From NCBI GenBank assembly GCA_937899935.1, contig CALCOW010000308.1:1-19955 (forward strand): a DNA stretch of 19,955 nucleotides. Direction: 5' to 3'. A program made the translations under genes and the position numbers. Positions within the stretch are counted from its first letter, which is position 1. Each line of letters opens with the position of its first letter. Positions 1 to 7,193 of this stretch are shown in pieces. The DNA is from an uncultured Phycisphaerae bacterium (GTDB taxonomy: Bacteria > Planctomycetota > Phycisphaerae > Phycisphaerales > SM1A02). The notes under the pieces are model-generated. The model was not told where the DNA came from. It worked only from the letters and a program-made list of their open reading frames with translations, and made no database searches.

Positions 1-664
1 TTGGTCGAACGGACACTAAGTCATAACTTGGGTGTACCCCGGTGAGGGGTTGTAGGTCACCGGGCCGACCGCGACCCAGTGATTCAACGAGCCTCTTTTC
101 ACCTGGCGATGTCACACGCACTTCACCAGCTGGTGCTTGTAGGACGCCAGCAGGAATAACCGTAAAGTCTCGCTGTCCTGGCGGACGCCAACTCAGCCAC
201 AAGTCCTTGCCGCCAGTGCTTTGAAAGTAGCGAACAAGTAACTCGTGTCTACCTTTATCAAGTTCAATTGTGGCGCGCTTGACCTCAGTGGCATGCTCAA
301 AATCATTGTCAATAACCTTTTGGCCATTAATGAACAGGGCGGCGCCATCATCGCTGGCGAGTTCAAAACCATATTCACCGGGTTTATCAATGATCAAAAA
401 CCCATCAGCAATGATCATAAAGTGGTCATCGTATCCTTCGAATGGACCCTTTTCACCGCGGTAGTTTAGGGACTCAACTATGCGGGACACGTTGGGTGTT
501 TGTCCCGGCACCAGTGCACGGAGCTTGTCCATCTGGTGACCGATTTCATAAACACGAATAGAGATGCCTGGCTCAGTATGTACTGAAGGCTGTTGCGCGT
601 CAGCATTCTCGAATGTAAAGAGCATCGCTAAGAGAGCAAGCGAAAGTATCTTCTTTGTATCCAC
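1..664 (-). CDS. Exported PA14-domain protein, N-terminal part (runs off window)
   Basis: This is the first 221 codons of a minus-strand gene that continues past the left edge. The start is a GTG at 664. An in-frame TGA lies two codons upstream, so no longer start is possible, and starting at the internal ATG would lose the signal peptide. Residues 1-23 form a Sec signal peptide (KK, then a hydrophobic core, ending NADA). Residues about 73-165 look like a PA14 domain, with GEYGFELASDDGAALFING and a following LLVRYFQSTGGKDLWLSW. PA14 domains typically bind carbohydrate. Residues 209-221 (GVHPSYDLVSVRP) resemble the motif that opens the glucose-dehydrogenase-like propeller of large PVC/Bacteroidetes proteins, which often end in a cytochrome c CxxCH domain. 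Those later domains lie outside the window and are only inferred. The gene follows the 246-aa gene by 22 bp, probably in one operon. Confidence 0.8.
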   Translation of the reverse strand, partial: MDTKKILSLALLAMLFTFENADAQQPSVHTEPGISIRVYEIGHQMDKLRALVPGQTPNVSRIVESLNYRGEKGPFEGYDDHFMIIADGFLIIDKPGEYGFELASDDGAALFINGQKVIDNDFEHATEVKRATIELDKGRHELLVRYFQSTGGKDLWLSWRPPGQRDFTVIPAGVLQAPAGEVRVTSPGEKRLVESLGRGRPGDLQPLTGVHPSYDLVSVRP

Positions 665-686
665 AGTTCACCGTCGTCTCTAAAAG

Positions 687-1427
687 TTAAGGGGCAAGAA
701 AGAAGGGCACTTTGTCGTTTTCTTGTTCTTGGTCCGGAGCAGGTTTCGTCTGTGCCGGTTTTAGATAAGTCTTCAGCTCAACCGGTGGACCACCTGACAA
801 TTGCAGTTGGCGGCTGTTTTTTGTATTCAGCAATCTTCCATTCGATTTGGTAGCAAGTGGCCCTAAAGAAGATTCAAACGGGATAGCGAGGAGTAATGTT
901 GTACCTGAAGGTAAATCATTGAGGGTGAATGTGCGATCAAAGGCCACTGCACCGTCGGCTCCATTGAGGCGGGAGACTTCAGGTGTTTCTGTTATCTGAA
1001 TGGTGTTTCCGCGCGCATCTTCCACTTCATACATGAACTCGACTTGTCCATCCACAAAGCGATAGCCCTTCCATTGAGGCTGCAGAGCCCTCAAGTTTGA
1101 ATGGCCACTAAGTTCCTGCCAAAGTAAGTTCCAATTGGAAGAACCTATTGGTTGCTCAAGCCAAACCTCGCCACGTACTTTCGGCTGAGGGCCATGAAGT
1201 GTGTCGTAGACGGCTCCCGTATAGTCCACATCTCCAATCCAAGCCCTATAGAAGCTGCAGGTCTTCGTGTCGTACGCAACCCAAAGGTCATCATCAAGTG
1301 CAATCGTGATCATTCTAGGCTGCTGATCGAGCACCCCACGTATAACCCAGGGATCACGTGGGCGAGAGTCGGCGCCGGGCTGGGTTAACATCAAACTAAC
1401 GAGGGCAACCACAATTAACGGCGGCAT
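687..1427 (-). CDS. Exported hypothetical protein, companion of PA14 protein
   Basis: A 246-aa protein starting at ATG 1427, with a GAGGTG Shine-Dalgarno 7 nt upstream. Residues 1-20 form a short signal peptide, followed by the segment RPRDPWVIRGVLDQQPRMIT and, further on, DDLWVAYDTKTCSFYRAWIG and GAVYDTLHGPQP. I recognise this as the N-terminal module that precedes PA14, glucose-dehydrogenase and cytochrome c parts in some large Bacteroidetes/PVC proteins (possibly what Pfam calls DUF6797), but I cannot verify the family. No catalytic motif is evident. The C-terminus is a charged, proline-rich tail (about residues 225-246). The downstream minus-strand gene carries the PA14 part with its own signal peptide, so here the modules appear encoded by two adjacent genes. 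The function is unknown; a role in periplasmic sugar oxidation is conjecture from the association. Confidence 0.72.
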   Translation of the reverse strand: MPPLIVVALVSLMLTQPGADSRPRDPWVIRGVLDQQPRMITIALDDDLWVAYDTKTCSFYRAWIGDVDYTGAVYDTLHGPQPKVRGEVWLEQPIGSSNWNLLWQELSGHSNLRALQPQWKGYRFVDGQVEFMYEVEDARGNTIQITETPEVSRLNGADGAVAFDRTFTLNDLPSGTTLLLAIPFESSLGPLATKSNGRLLNTKNSRQLQLSGGPPVELKTYLKPAQTKPAPDQEQENDKVPFFLAP

Positions 1428-1434
1428 GGTGTTT

Positions 1435-1440
1435 CACCTC
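1435..1440 (-). promoter_or_regulatory. Shine-Dalgarno of the 246-aa gene
   Basis: On the minus strand this reads GAGGTG, 7 nt before the ATG at 1427. It supports that start for the 246-aa exported protein. Confidence 0.7.
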
Positions 1441-1838
1441 TAAAACGGGTTTCTTGTTTCGGCATCTGAGCATAGGAAGGTTCGCCAATGCCGGCAAGGG
1501 TCGTCTATCAACAACGCTCACAGGTGATATCTCTTCAGCTCGGTTTTTCTATAGCCTGGACCAGCTATGCAGTCAGTGGTGGAGGTTCACAGCGAAAAAT
1601 GAATACGGATCTCGTAAGCATCATCAAGACCAAATGAAGGATTCCGATCGCCCAGGACGTCGAGAAGAAACCTGTTTAAAAATCTGTGGCCATGCCTGTC
1701 AGAGAGCGCAAATCCCCAAAGACCAATTCACACATCTACAGAGCGTGATTTGAATGGGGCTGCCAATTAGGTTTATTGATAGGGCATCATCAGATGGCAT
1801 TGATCGGTTAGAATTGTTCTCATTAAAGTGCCATATGC

Positions 1839-1844
1839 AAGGGA
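1839..1844 (+). promoter_or_regulatory. Shine-Dalgarno of the cytosolic isomerase gene
   Basis: AAGGGA lies 6 nt before ATG 1851. It favours this start over the out-of-frame ATG at 1834. Confidence 0.65.
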
Positions 1845-1850
1845 GCCGTT

Positions 1851-2861
1851 ATGCCACGTCCAGTCACTCTATTTACCGGTCAATGGGCAGATTTACCACT
1901 CAATGTTATGGCAGAAAAAGCTGCTAGTTTTGGGTATGACGGTCTGGAACTTGCTTGTTGGGGCGATCATGTTGATGTCGTTCGTGCCAGTGAGGACATC
2001 AGTTATGCCAAAGAACGTCATGCGATTCTAGGCGAGCATGGACTGAAGTGTTGGGCTATCTCAACGCATCTCGTTGGCCAGGCCGTTTGCGATAATATTG
2101 ACGGTCGCCATGAATCAGTACTTCCACCACATGTCTGGGGCGATGGCGAGCCAGAGGGAGTTCGCCAGCGCGCTGCTGAAGAGATGATGCGCACGGCTCA
2201 TGCAGCAGCCAACATGGGACTGAAAGTTGTGAATGGGTTTACCGGGTCTTCGATTTGGCCAAACTTTTACTTCTTTCCGCCAACACCGCAAAGCATGATT
2301 GAAGCAGGTTATGACGACTTTGCTGAGCGGTGGATTCCTATTCTGAACACCTTTCAATCATGCGATGTGAAGTTCGCTCTTGAAGTTCATCCCGCTGAGA
2401 TTGCATATGATATTTATTCCACTTTAGCTGCGTTAGATGCTATTGACCGCCACCCAGCTTTTGGCTTCAACTTTGATCCAAGCCACCTGTTATGGCAAGG
2501 GGTGGATCCAGCTCTATTCATTGATATGTTTGGTGATCGTATTTATCACGCGCACATGAAAGATGTCGCAGTTATGGCAGATGGCCGTCGTGGTATCTTG
2601 GGTTCACATCTAGAATTTGGCGATCATCGTCGTGGCTGGAATTTCCGTTCTGTCGGACGTGGCCACGTTGATTTTGAAGAGATTATTAGAGCGCTTAATC
2701 GCGTGAACTATGAAGGTCCTCTCTCAGTTGAGTGGGAGGATGCAGAGATGAACCGCGAGCAGGGGGCGATTGAATCCTGTGAGTACGTTCGCAATGTGGA
2801 TTTTTCGGCATCAAGAGCAGCCTTTGATGAGGCATTTCAAAAAGAGGCGGCAACCCAGTGA
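1851..2861 (+). CDS. Cytosolic sugar phosphate isomerase/epimerase (AP-endonuclease-2-like TIM barrel)
   Basis: A 336-aa protein without a signal peptide, so cytosolic. It belongs to the xylose-isomerase-like TIM-barrel family (COG1082/AP_endonuc_2). The expected divalent-metal ligands are visible at strand ends: E178 in ALEVHP, D209 and H212 in NFDPSHLLWQ, H235 in YHAHMKD and E294 in LSVEWED. The N-terminal GYDGLEL (residues 28-34) is the usual first-barrel motif. Family members isomerise or epimerise sugars, and some act on inosose or 3-keto sugars. The long form, with a WGDGEPEGVRQRA insert around residues 96-108, is common in proteins encoded beside Gfo/Idh/MocA dehydrogenases. The next gene, exactly such a dehydrogenase, starts inside its stop codon region (GTGA), so the two are translationally coupled and probably act on the same sugar. 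The exact substrate is not readable. Confidence 0.9.
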   Translation: MPRPVTLFTGQWADLPLNVMAEKAASFGYDGLELACWGDHVDVVRASEDISYAKERHAILGEHGLKCWAISTHLVGQAVCDNIDGRHESVLPPHVWGDGEPEGVRQRAAEEMMRTAHAAANMGLKVVNGFTGSSIWPNFYFFPPTPQSMIEAGYDDFAERWIPILNTFQSCDVKFALEVHPAEIAYDIYSTLAALDAIDRHPAFGFNFDPSHLLWQGVDPALFIDMFGDRIYHAHMKDVAVMADGRRGILGSHLEFGDHRRGWNFRSVGRGHVDFEEIIRALNRVNYEGPLSVEWEDAEMNREQGAIESCEYVRNVDFSASRAAFDEAFQKEAATQ

Positions 2862-4012
2862 GTCACGAGGGTAACCCACTGCGAATGGGAATGGTAGGCG
2901 GCGGCCAAGATGCTTTCATTGGAGCGGTGCATCGGTCTGCAGCTCGGCTTGATGATTCAATGCGTTTAGTCGCTGGTGCACTCTCTTCAACACCAGAGCG
3001 ATCGGTGCGTAGTGGCGAAGCGATCCACCTATCTCCAGATCGCACCTACCCGTCTTGGGAAGCAATGCTAGAAGGAGAATTAGCGCTTCCATCTGATCAG
3101 CGCATCGAGGTCGTCAGTATTGTGACGCCCAATCACATGCACTACCCAGTGGCCCGAGCATTCGTCGAAGCAGGTTTCCATGTCATTCTCGACAAACCAA
3201 TGGTCAACACTCTGCAAGAAGCTCAGGAGTTAGCAGCACTGGTTGATAAGAAGGGTGTTATTTTCTGTGTCACCTACAACTACTCTGGTTATCCAATGAT
3301 CAAGCAGGCTCGCCATATGGTCGGTACCGGCCAGATTGGCGCCGTTCGGAAGGTGATTGTTGAGTATCACCAGGGATGGCTCGCCACGCGCCTGGAAGAG
3401 ACGGGTCAGAAACAGGCTGATTGGCGAACCGATCCAACGAAAGCGGGATCTGGTGGAGCAATTGGTGACATTGGTTCACATGCCGAACATCTTGCTCGGT
3501 ACGTCACTGGCCTGAAAATGGAAGAGATCTGCGCCGATCTTACTCGTTTTGTTCCTGGCCGAGCGCTCGATGATGATGCAAGTGTATTAATCCGTTACAC
3601 ATCCGGTGCACGAGGAATGCTTAGTGCATCTCAAATATGTGTTGGACAACAAAACAACCTTCGGTTGCGTGTTTGGGGTGAAACTGGTGGGCTCGAATGG
3701 CAACAGGAAGATCCAAACCAATTGCGTACCTGGTCGAGTGATGGGCCAGAGCAAGTGTATTACCGAGGCGAGAGCATGTTGTCAGCTGAAAGTTTGGAGG
3801 CGACGCGTATTCCAATGGGCCATCCGGAAGCTTATTTAGAGGCATTTGCAAACCTCTATCGAGCAGTCGCGTTAGCGATCCGTAATGATCATTCCGGTGA
3901 CCAGGCTATTGATTATCCAGATGTAAACGATGGTCTTATGGGAGTTCAGTTTATCAATGCGGTGGTTCAAAGTAGCGAAGGCAAGCCACACTGGGTATCA
4001 CTCGGTCGTTGA
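2858..4012 (+). CDS. Cytosolic Gfo/Idh/MocA-family NAD(P)-dependent oxidoreductase
   Basis: A 384-aa protein starting with GTG that overlaps the preceding stop by 4 bp. It has no signal peptide. The N-terminal Rossmann fold opens with RMGMVGGGQDAFIG (residues 9-22). VTPNHMHYPVA (89-99) and the DKP triplet (D112-K113-P114, the family's EKP position) follow. The catalytic Asp and His of the C-terminal domain are seen in GAIGDIGSHAEHL (D204, H208). Family enzymes oxidise or reduce ring hydroxyls of sugars, inositols and glycosides using NAD(P). Coupling to the sugar isomerase upstream, and the DUF1080 and ThuA genes downstream, suggest a step in glycoside breakdown, for example oxidation at C3 or re-reduction of a 3-keto sugar. 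This is the only one of the four oxidoreductases in the window predicted to stay in the cytosol. Confidence 0.92.
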   Translation: MSHEGNPLRMGMVGGGQDAFIGAVHRSAARLDDSMRLVAGALSSTPERSVRSGEAIHLSPDRTYPSWEAMLEGELALPSDQRIEVVSIVTPNHMHYPVARAFVEAGFHVILDKPMVNTLQEAQELAALVDKKGVIFCVTYNYSGYPMIKQARHMVGTGQIGAVRKVIVEYHQGWLATRLEETGQKQADWRTDPTKAGSGGAIGDIGSHAEHLARYVTGLKMEEICADLTRFVPGRALDDDASVLIRYTSGARGMLSASQICVGQQNNLRLRVWGETGGLEWQQEDPNQLRTWSSDGPEQVYYRGESMLSAESLEATRIPMGHPEAYLEAFANLYRAVALAIRNDHSGDQAIDYPDVNDGLMGVQFINAVVQSSEGKPHWVSLGR

Positions 4013-4106
4013 TTGTTGGCTGCACGCCGTTTTGCTCTTTTGCGCCATCCCAAGTTAAGTTTCGCGATGATGGTAGAAGAAATACAAGCCTATTGAGATT
4101 TAGTCC

Positions 4107-5303
4107 ATGCCAGGAATACTTTTTACAACATTGATTTATCTATCTATTTCGGTGGCAACATCTCAGACAAAAGTACCAGAGCCGGGTTTCACCTCACTCT
4201 TTGATGGCGCATCACTTTCAGGTTGGGAAGCTACTGGCAACGTCAATGCATGGGCTGTAGAGAACGGCGAACTAATTGTTAAGCCTGCAGGTGGTGGATG
4301 GCTTCGTACAGACAAACAGTATCGCGACTTCGATCTAAGACTGGACTTCTACTTGCCGCCAAAGGGAAATTCAGGCGTGGCGCTACGTGCTTCAAGCAAT
4401 GAAAACCCAGCCTTTAGTGGCATGGAGATTCAGGTCTACGATACATACGGAAAAGAACCATATCCTGGTGCCTGCGGTGCGATCTACGATGCCATTGCGC
4501 CTAATGAGAGTGCGCTGCATGAACCAGGCAGTTGGAACACCTACCGCATGGTGCTGTCTGGAGACACCATTAACGTTTGGCTTAATGGCAAGCACATCCA
4601 CAACAATGAAAAGCTCGATCAGCGCGGCACTGGCCAAGGGCTAGCGCTCAAAGATCGCCTAAAGACTGGTTATATTGCGCTACAAGATCATGGAGACCCA
4701 ATTCGCTATCGCAATATTCGTATCAAGGATCTGTCACCCGACCCTGATCCGGGAGGCTTTCGCCCATTGATCAAAAATGATTTATCGAATTGGTTTGCGA
4801 CCGGAGGCGCGACCTGGGTTGTGGAGAATGGGACCCTGGTAGGCAGGGATGGACCAGGTCACTTGTTTACAAAGGAAAGATATGGTGATTTTGAAATAAG
4901 AGCACATGTCAAAGTTAATGAGAACGGCAATGGTGGTCTTTATTTTAGAACGGTGCCTCATCCAGATGATGCAGATCGTTGGCCAATAGGCTACGAAGCG
5001 CAGGTCGATAATAACGATCCAAAGCAATTTACCGGTGCTATCTATGATCGATCGTGGCCCGATGCTCTCGTCACTAGGGATGATTCCTGGTTTGATTATC
5101 GCATACGCGCACAGGGAGATCACATCCAGACTTGGATTAATGGACAGCCAATGGTTGATACCCATTTAGATAAATTTGATTCTGGTCACATTGCACTGCA
5201 GTCACATCATCTTGGTAATGAAATTATGTGGCGAGATATCCAGGTGAGAGATCTTGGGCCGCTTCCCAAAGAGTCACCGCAACCCAAAGAGCTCGGTCAG
5301 TAA
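4107..5303 (+). CDS. Exported tandem DUF1080 (3-keto-disaccharide hydrolase-type) protein
   Basis: A 398-aa protein with an N-terminal Sec signal peptide (residues about 1-19) and two copies of the DUF1080 jelly-roll. Copy one spans residues 28-208: FTSLFDGASLSGW, then a GNSGVALRA motif, FSGMEIQVYD, GAIYDAIAPN, WNTYRMVLSGDTINVWLNG and GYIALQDHG. Copy two spans about 214-383: LSNWFATGGATW, NGNGGLYFRT, IGYEAQVDN, GAIYDRSW, and a matching WINGQ and GHIALQSHH. The fold resembles concanavalin-type lectins, and the Pfam name is 3-keto-disaccharide hydrolase. Characterised relatives act on 3-keto-glycosides, some by beta-elimination. A start at 4107 gives the signal peptide, although its ribosome-binding site is weak. 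It sits 94 bp after the oxidoreductase, probably in the same run, and likely works in the periplasm on an oxidised glycoside. Confidence 0.9.
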   Translation: MPGILFTTLIYLSISVATSQTKVPEPGFTSLFDGASLSGWEATGNVNAWAVENGELIVKPAGGGWLRTDKQYRDFDLRLDFYLPPKGNSGVALRASSNENPAFSGMEIQVYDTYGKEPYPGACGAIYDAIAPNESALHEPGSWNTYRMVLSGDTINVWLNGKHIHNNEKLDQRGTGQGLALKDRLKTGYIALQDHGDPIRYRNIRIKDLSPDPDPGGFRPLIKNDLSNWFATGGATWVVENGTLVGRDGPGHLFTKERYGDFEIRAHVKVNENGNGGLYFRTVPHPDDADRWPIGYEAQVDNNDPKQFTGAIYDRSWPDALVTRDDSWFDYRIRAQGDHIQTWINGQPMVDTHLDKFDSGHIALQSHHLGNEIMWRDIQVRDLGPLPKESPQPKELGQ

Positions 5304-5328
5304 TTTTCAACTGTCCGACTATTTAATA

Positions 5329-7122
5329 ATGAGTTTGAACATGCTTTATTGTTCGTACAAACGATATTGGTGTCTCATCTTGCTGACAGTGGCACTATTT
5401 GGCGTGCTTGCTACGGCGAATGCGCCTGGGAGGCAAGAAGCGTCTGACAAACAGCCGGAGGCATTGCATGTCTTAGTCTTCTCAAAAACTGCAGGCTTTC
5501 GTCATGGGTCTATCGAAGCAGCAGTGAAAGCAATCCAGTCGGCAGCGGCTGATAACAACATGGTCATCGTGGCAACGGAAGATGCAAAAGTGTTCGATGA
5601 TGATCATCTGGCTGCGATCGATGTCATCGTATTTTTGAACACAACAGGCGACATACTAAATGATTCACAGCAGGCTGCGATGGAACGGTTTATCCAATCT
5701 GGCGGGGGCTGGGTTGGTATTCATGGTGCGGCTGATACCGAATATGAATGGCCTTGGTATGGCAAAATGATGGGAGCCTATTTTGCCGGCCACCCGGCAG
5801 TGCAAAGCGGGCGCATTGTCGTGAAAGATAAAAGTCACCCTGCGATGAAGCATTTGCCAGAGCATTGGGAACGAGTCGACGAGTGGTATGACTATCGTGG
5901 AGTGCCGGATGAAACCGTTCAAATTCTTGCGACCCTCGATGAGAGTACGTATGAGGGTGGTGGGATGGGAGCATCACATCCGATTGCATGGTGTCACGAA
6001 TATGATGGCGGGCGCGCGATGTATACCGGTGGTGGCCATACTGATGAATCTTTCTCTGAGCCATTATTTATGCAACATGTTATTGCAGGCATTCAATGGG
6101 CAGCGAACGGAAGTACTGAAGATGTTGATAAATTAAAACCCACAATCGAAAGTGAGCCAAGATCAGGCCAGCCACCTCTTAGTGTTCGTTTTGTTGCTCA
6201 TGTGAACGGAACTGAAGATCAAAAGCATACTTATGCATGGGATTTTGATTCAGACGGCGAGATAGACTCTCGCGGGGAAAAAACCTACTGGACCTTTCAC
6301 AACAAAGGAACGTTTCTTGTTCGACTTTTTGTTACCAGTGAGTCAGGTACGATTGGTGGCACAGATTCATGGATTGTAGTTGGCAATACGATTCCAAAAC
6401 TCTACTTTGTTACGCCTGTTAATGGTGGTGTTGTAGAGCCTAATCAGTGGATCCAATACGACGTGCTCGTAGAGGATCCGGAAGAACAATCTCCTGATAT
6501 TGAGCGTGTTCTCATCGAGTTGTATCAATCGGGTGATCCAGATGGCCAGGCGGTATTGAGCCGGACCGGTTCAAGTGGCCGCATAAAAATCCCTGAGTTA
6601 GAGCATCCGCAAGCAGGTATGAGCCAAAGAATGTTCTTGTTAGCCAAATATGCTGATCAGGGCTTTGGTGAGCAGCAACCTGTCATTGGTCACACGATGG
6701 CAGTTCTTCGAGGTCGCGATGTTTTTCCAAATAGCATGGAGACTTCTGAGGGGCTTGAGCAGCAAGACATTGAAGACGGGGTTGGAAAGATCGCTTTTGT
6801 CGCCAAGGATGATATGTGGGTCTCTTTAGATCCATTGAACCTAGAAGGTATTGAAGACATCGTGTTCTCGGTTAAGCCGGACATTAAGTCGTATCTTGAG
6901 ATCCGCAGAGATCACCCAAAGGGCCCTCTAGTCTCCATTGTTCAAGTGCCAGAGAGTAATGGCACCGAAGAGTGGGTCGAGGTTTTGGCTCATATTGGAG
7001 ATCCAGGTGGCACCTATGCATACTTTTTTGTCTTCGGCGGGCCACCTGACCGATCGCTATTCTTGCTGCGCTCTTTACACTTGCGCGGCTCAGGTATTTC
7101 TTCTCCCTCTCCTGAAAGTTAA
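5329..7122 (+). CDS. Exported ThuA-like protein with PKD and CBM6-like domains
   Basis: A 597-aa protein. The open frame begins at 5254 inside the previous gene, but the signal peptide only makes sense from ATG 5329 (or 5341), giving YKRYWCLILLTVALFGVL as charged plus hydrophobic segment. Residues 46-260 are a ThuA-like (glutamine-amidotransferase-like flavodoxin) domain: VLVFSKTAGFRHGSI, GGWVGIHGAADTEYEWPWYG, SHPAMKHLP, and PIAWCHEYDGGRAMYTGGGH. Residues about 272-352 form a PKD domain (YAWDFDSDGEID, then TFHNKGTFLVRLFV). The C-terminal part, about 465-590, resembles a CBM6-type carbohydrate-binding module of the sort found with ThuA/PKD proteins (DIVFSVKPDIKSYLEIR, then GGTYAYFFVF). ThuA proteins are linked to disaccharide use and frequently neighbour DUF1080 and Gfo/Idh/MocA genes in planctomycetes, as here. 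Its reaction is not established. It probably binds or processes a sugar outside the cytosol. Confidence 0.85.
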   Translation: MSLNMLYCSYKRYWCLILLTVALFGVLATANAPGRQEASDKQPEALHVLVFSKTAGFRHGSIEAAVKAIQSAAADNNMVIVATEDAKVFDDDHLAAIDVIVFLNTTGDILNDSQQAAMERFIQSGGGWVGIHGAADTEYEWPWYGKMMGAYFAGHPAVQSGRIVVKDKSHPAMKHLPEHWERVDEWYDYRGVPDETVQILATLDESTYEGGGMGASHPIAWCHEYDGGRAMYTGGGHTDESFSEPLFMQHVIAGIQWAANGSTEDVDKLKPTIESEPRSGQPPLSVRFVAHVNGTEDQKHTYAWDFDSDGEIDSRGEKTYWTFHNKGTFLVRLFVTSESGTIGGTDSWIVVGNTIPKLYFVTPVNGGVVEPNQWIQYDVLVEDPEEQSPDIERVLIELYQSGDPDGQAVLSRTGSSGRIKIPELEHPQAGMSQRMFLLAKYADQGFGEQQPVIGHTMAVLRGRDVFPNSMETSEGLEQQDIEDGVGKIAFVAKDDMWVSLDPLNLEGIEDIVFSVKPDIKSYLEIRRDHPKGPLVSIVQVPESNGTEEWVEVLAHIGDPGGTYAYFFVFGGPPDRSLFLLRSLHLRGSGISSPSPES

Positions 7123-7193
7123 CGATCATAGACGGGCTGACTGCGATCACTATTTAGAGCCTTTTGTTTTGCCTAACAAAGAGATCATCACAT

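Larger units (their letters stand above)
1428..1850. other. Divergent intergenic region, no convincing gene
   Basis: This 423-bp stretch separates the minus-strand pair from the plus-strand catabolic run, so it should hold promoters for both directions. A 99-codon open frame (1454-1753, plus) starts with TTG, lacks a ribosome-binding site and has no recognisable motif, so I do not call it. A weak sigma-70-like candidate for the plus strand is TTGATC at 1800-1805, 17 nt, then TTAAAG at 1823-1828. I see no clear terminator or long inverted repeat. Confidence 0.5.

Noticed and set aside
665..686. Frameshift joining the 246-aa and PA14 genes
   Set aside because: The 246-aa gene ends in a proper stop and the PA14 frame begins with its own signal peptide after an in-frame stop.
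1454..1753. 99-codon open frame in the divergent intergenic region
   Set aside because: TTG start, no ribosome-binding site, no signal peptide or recognisable motif, and it fills a region expected to hold promoters.
4782..5165. 127-codon antisense frame over the second DUF1080 domain
   Set aside because: The plus-strand frame is clearly conserved protein and the antisense frame shows no motif.
5254..5328. Upstream extension of the ThuA gene
   Set aside because: It overlaps the DUF1080 coding sequence and would bury the signal peptide 35 residues in.
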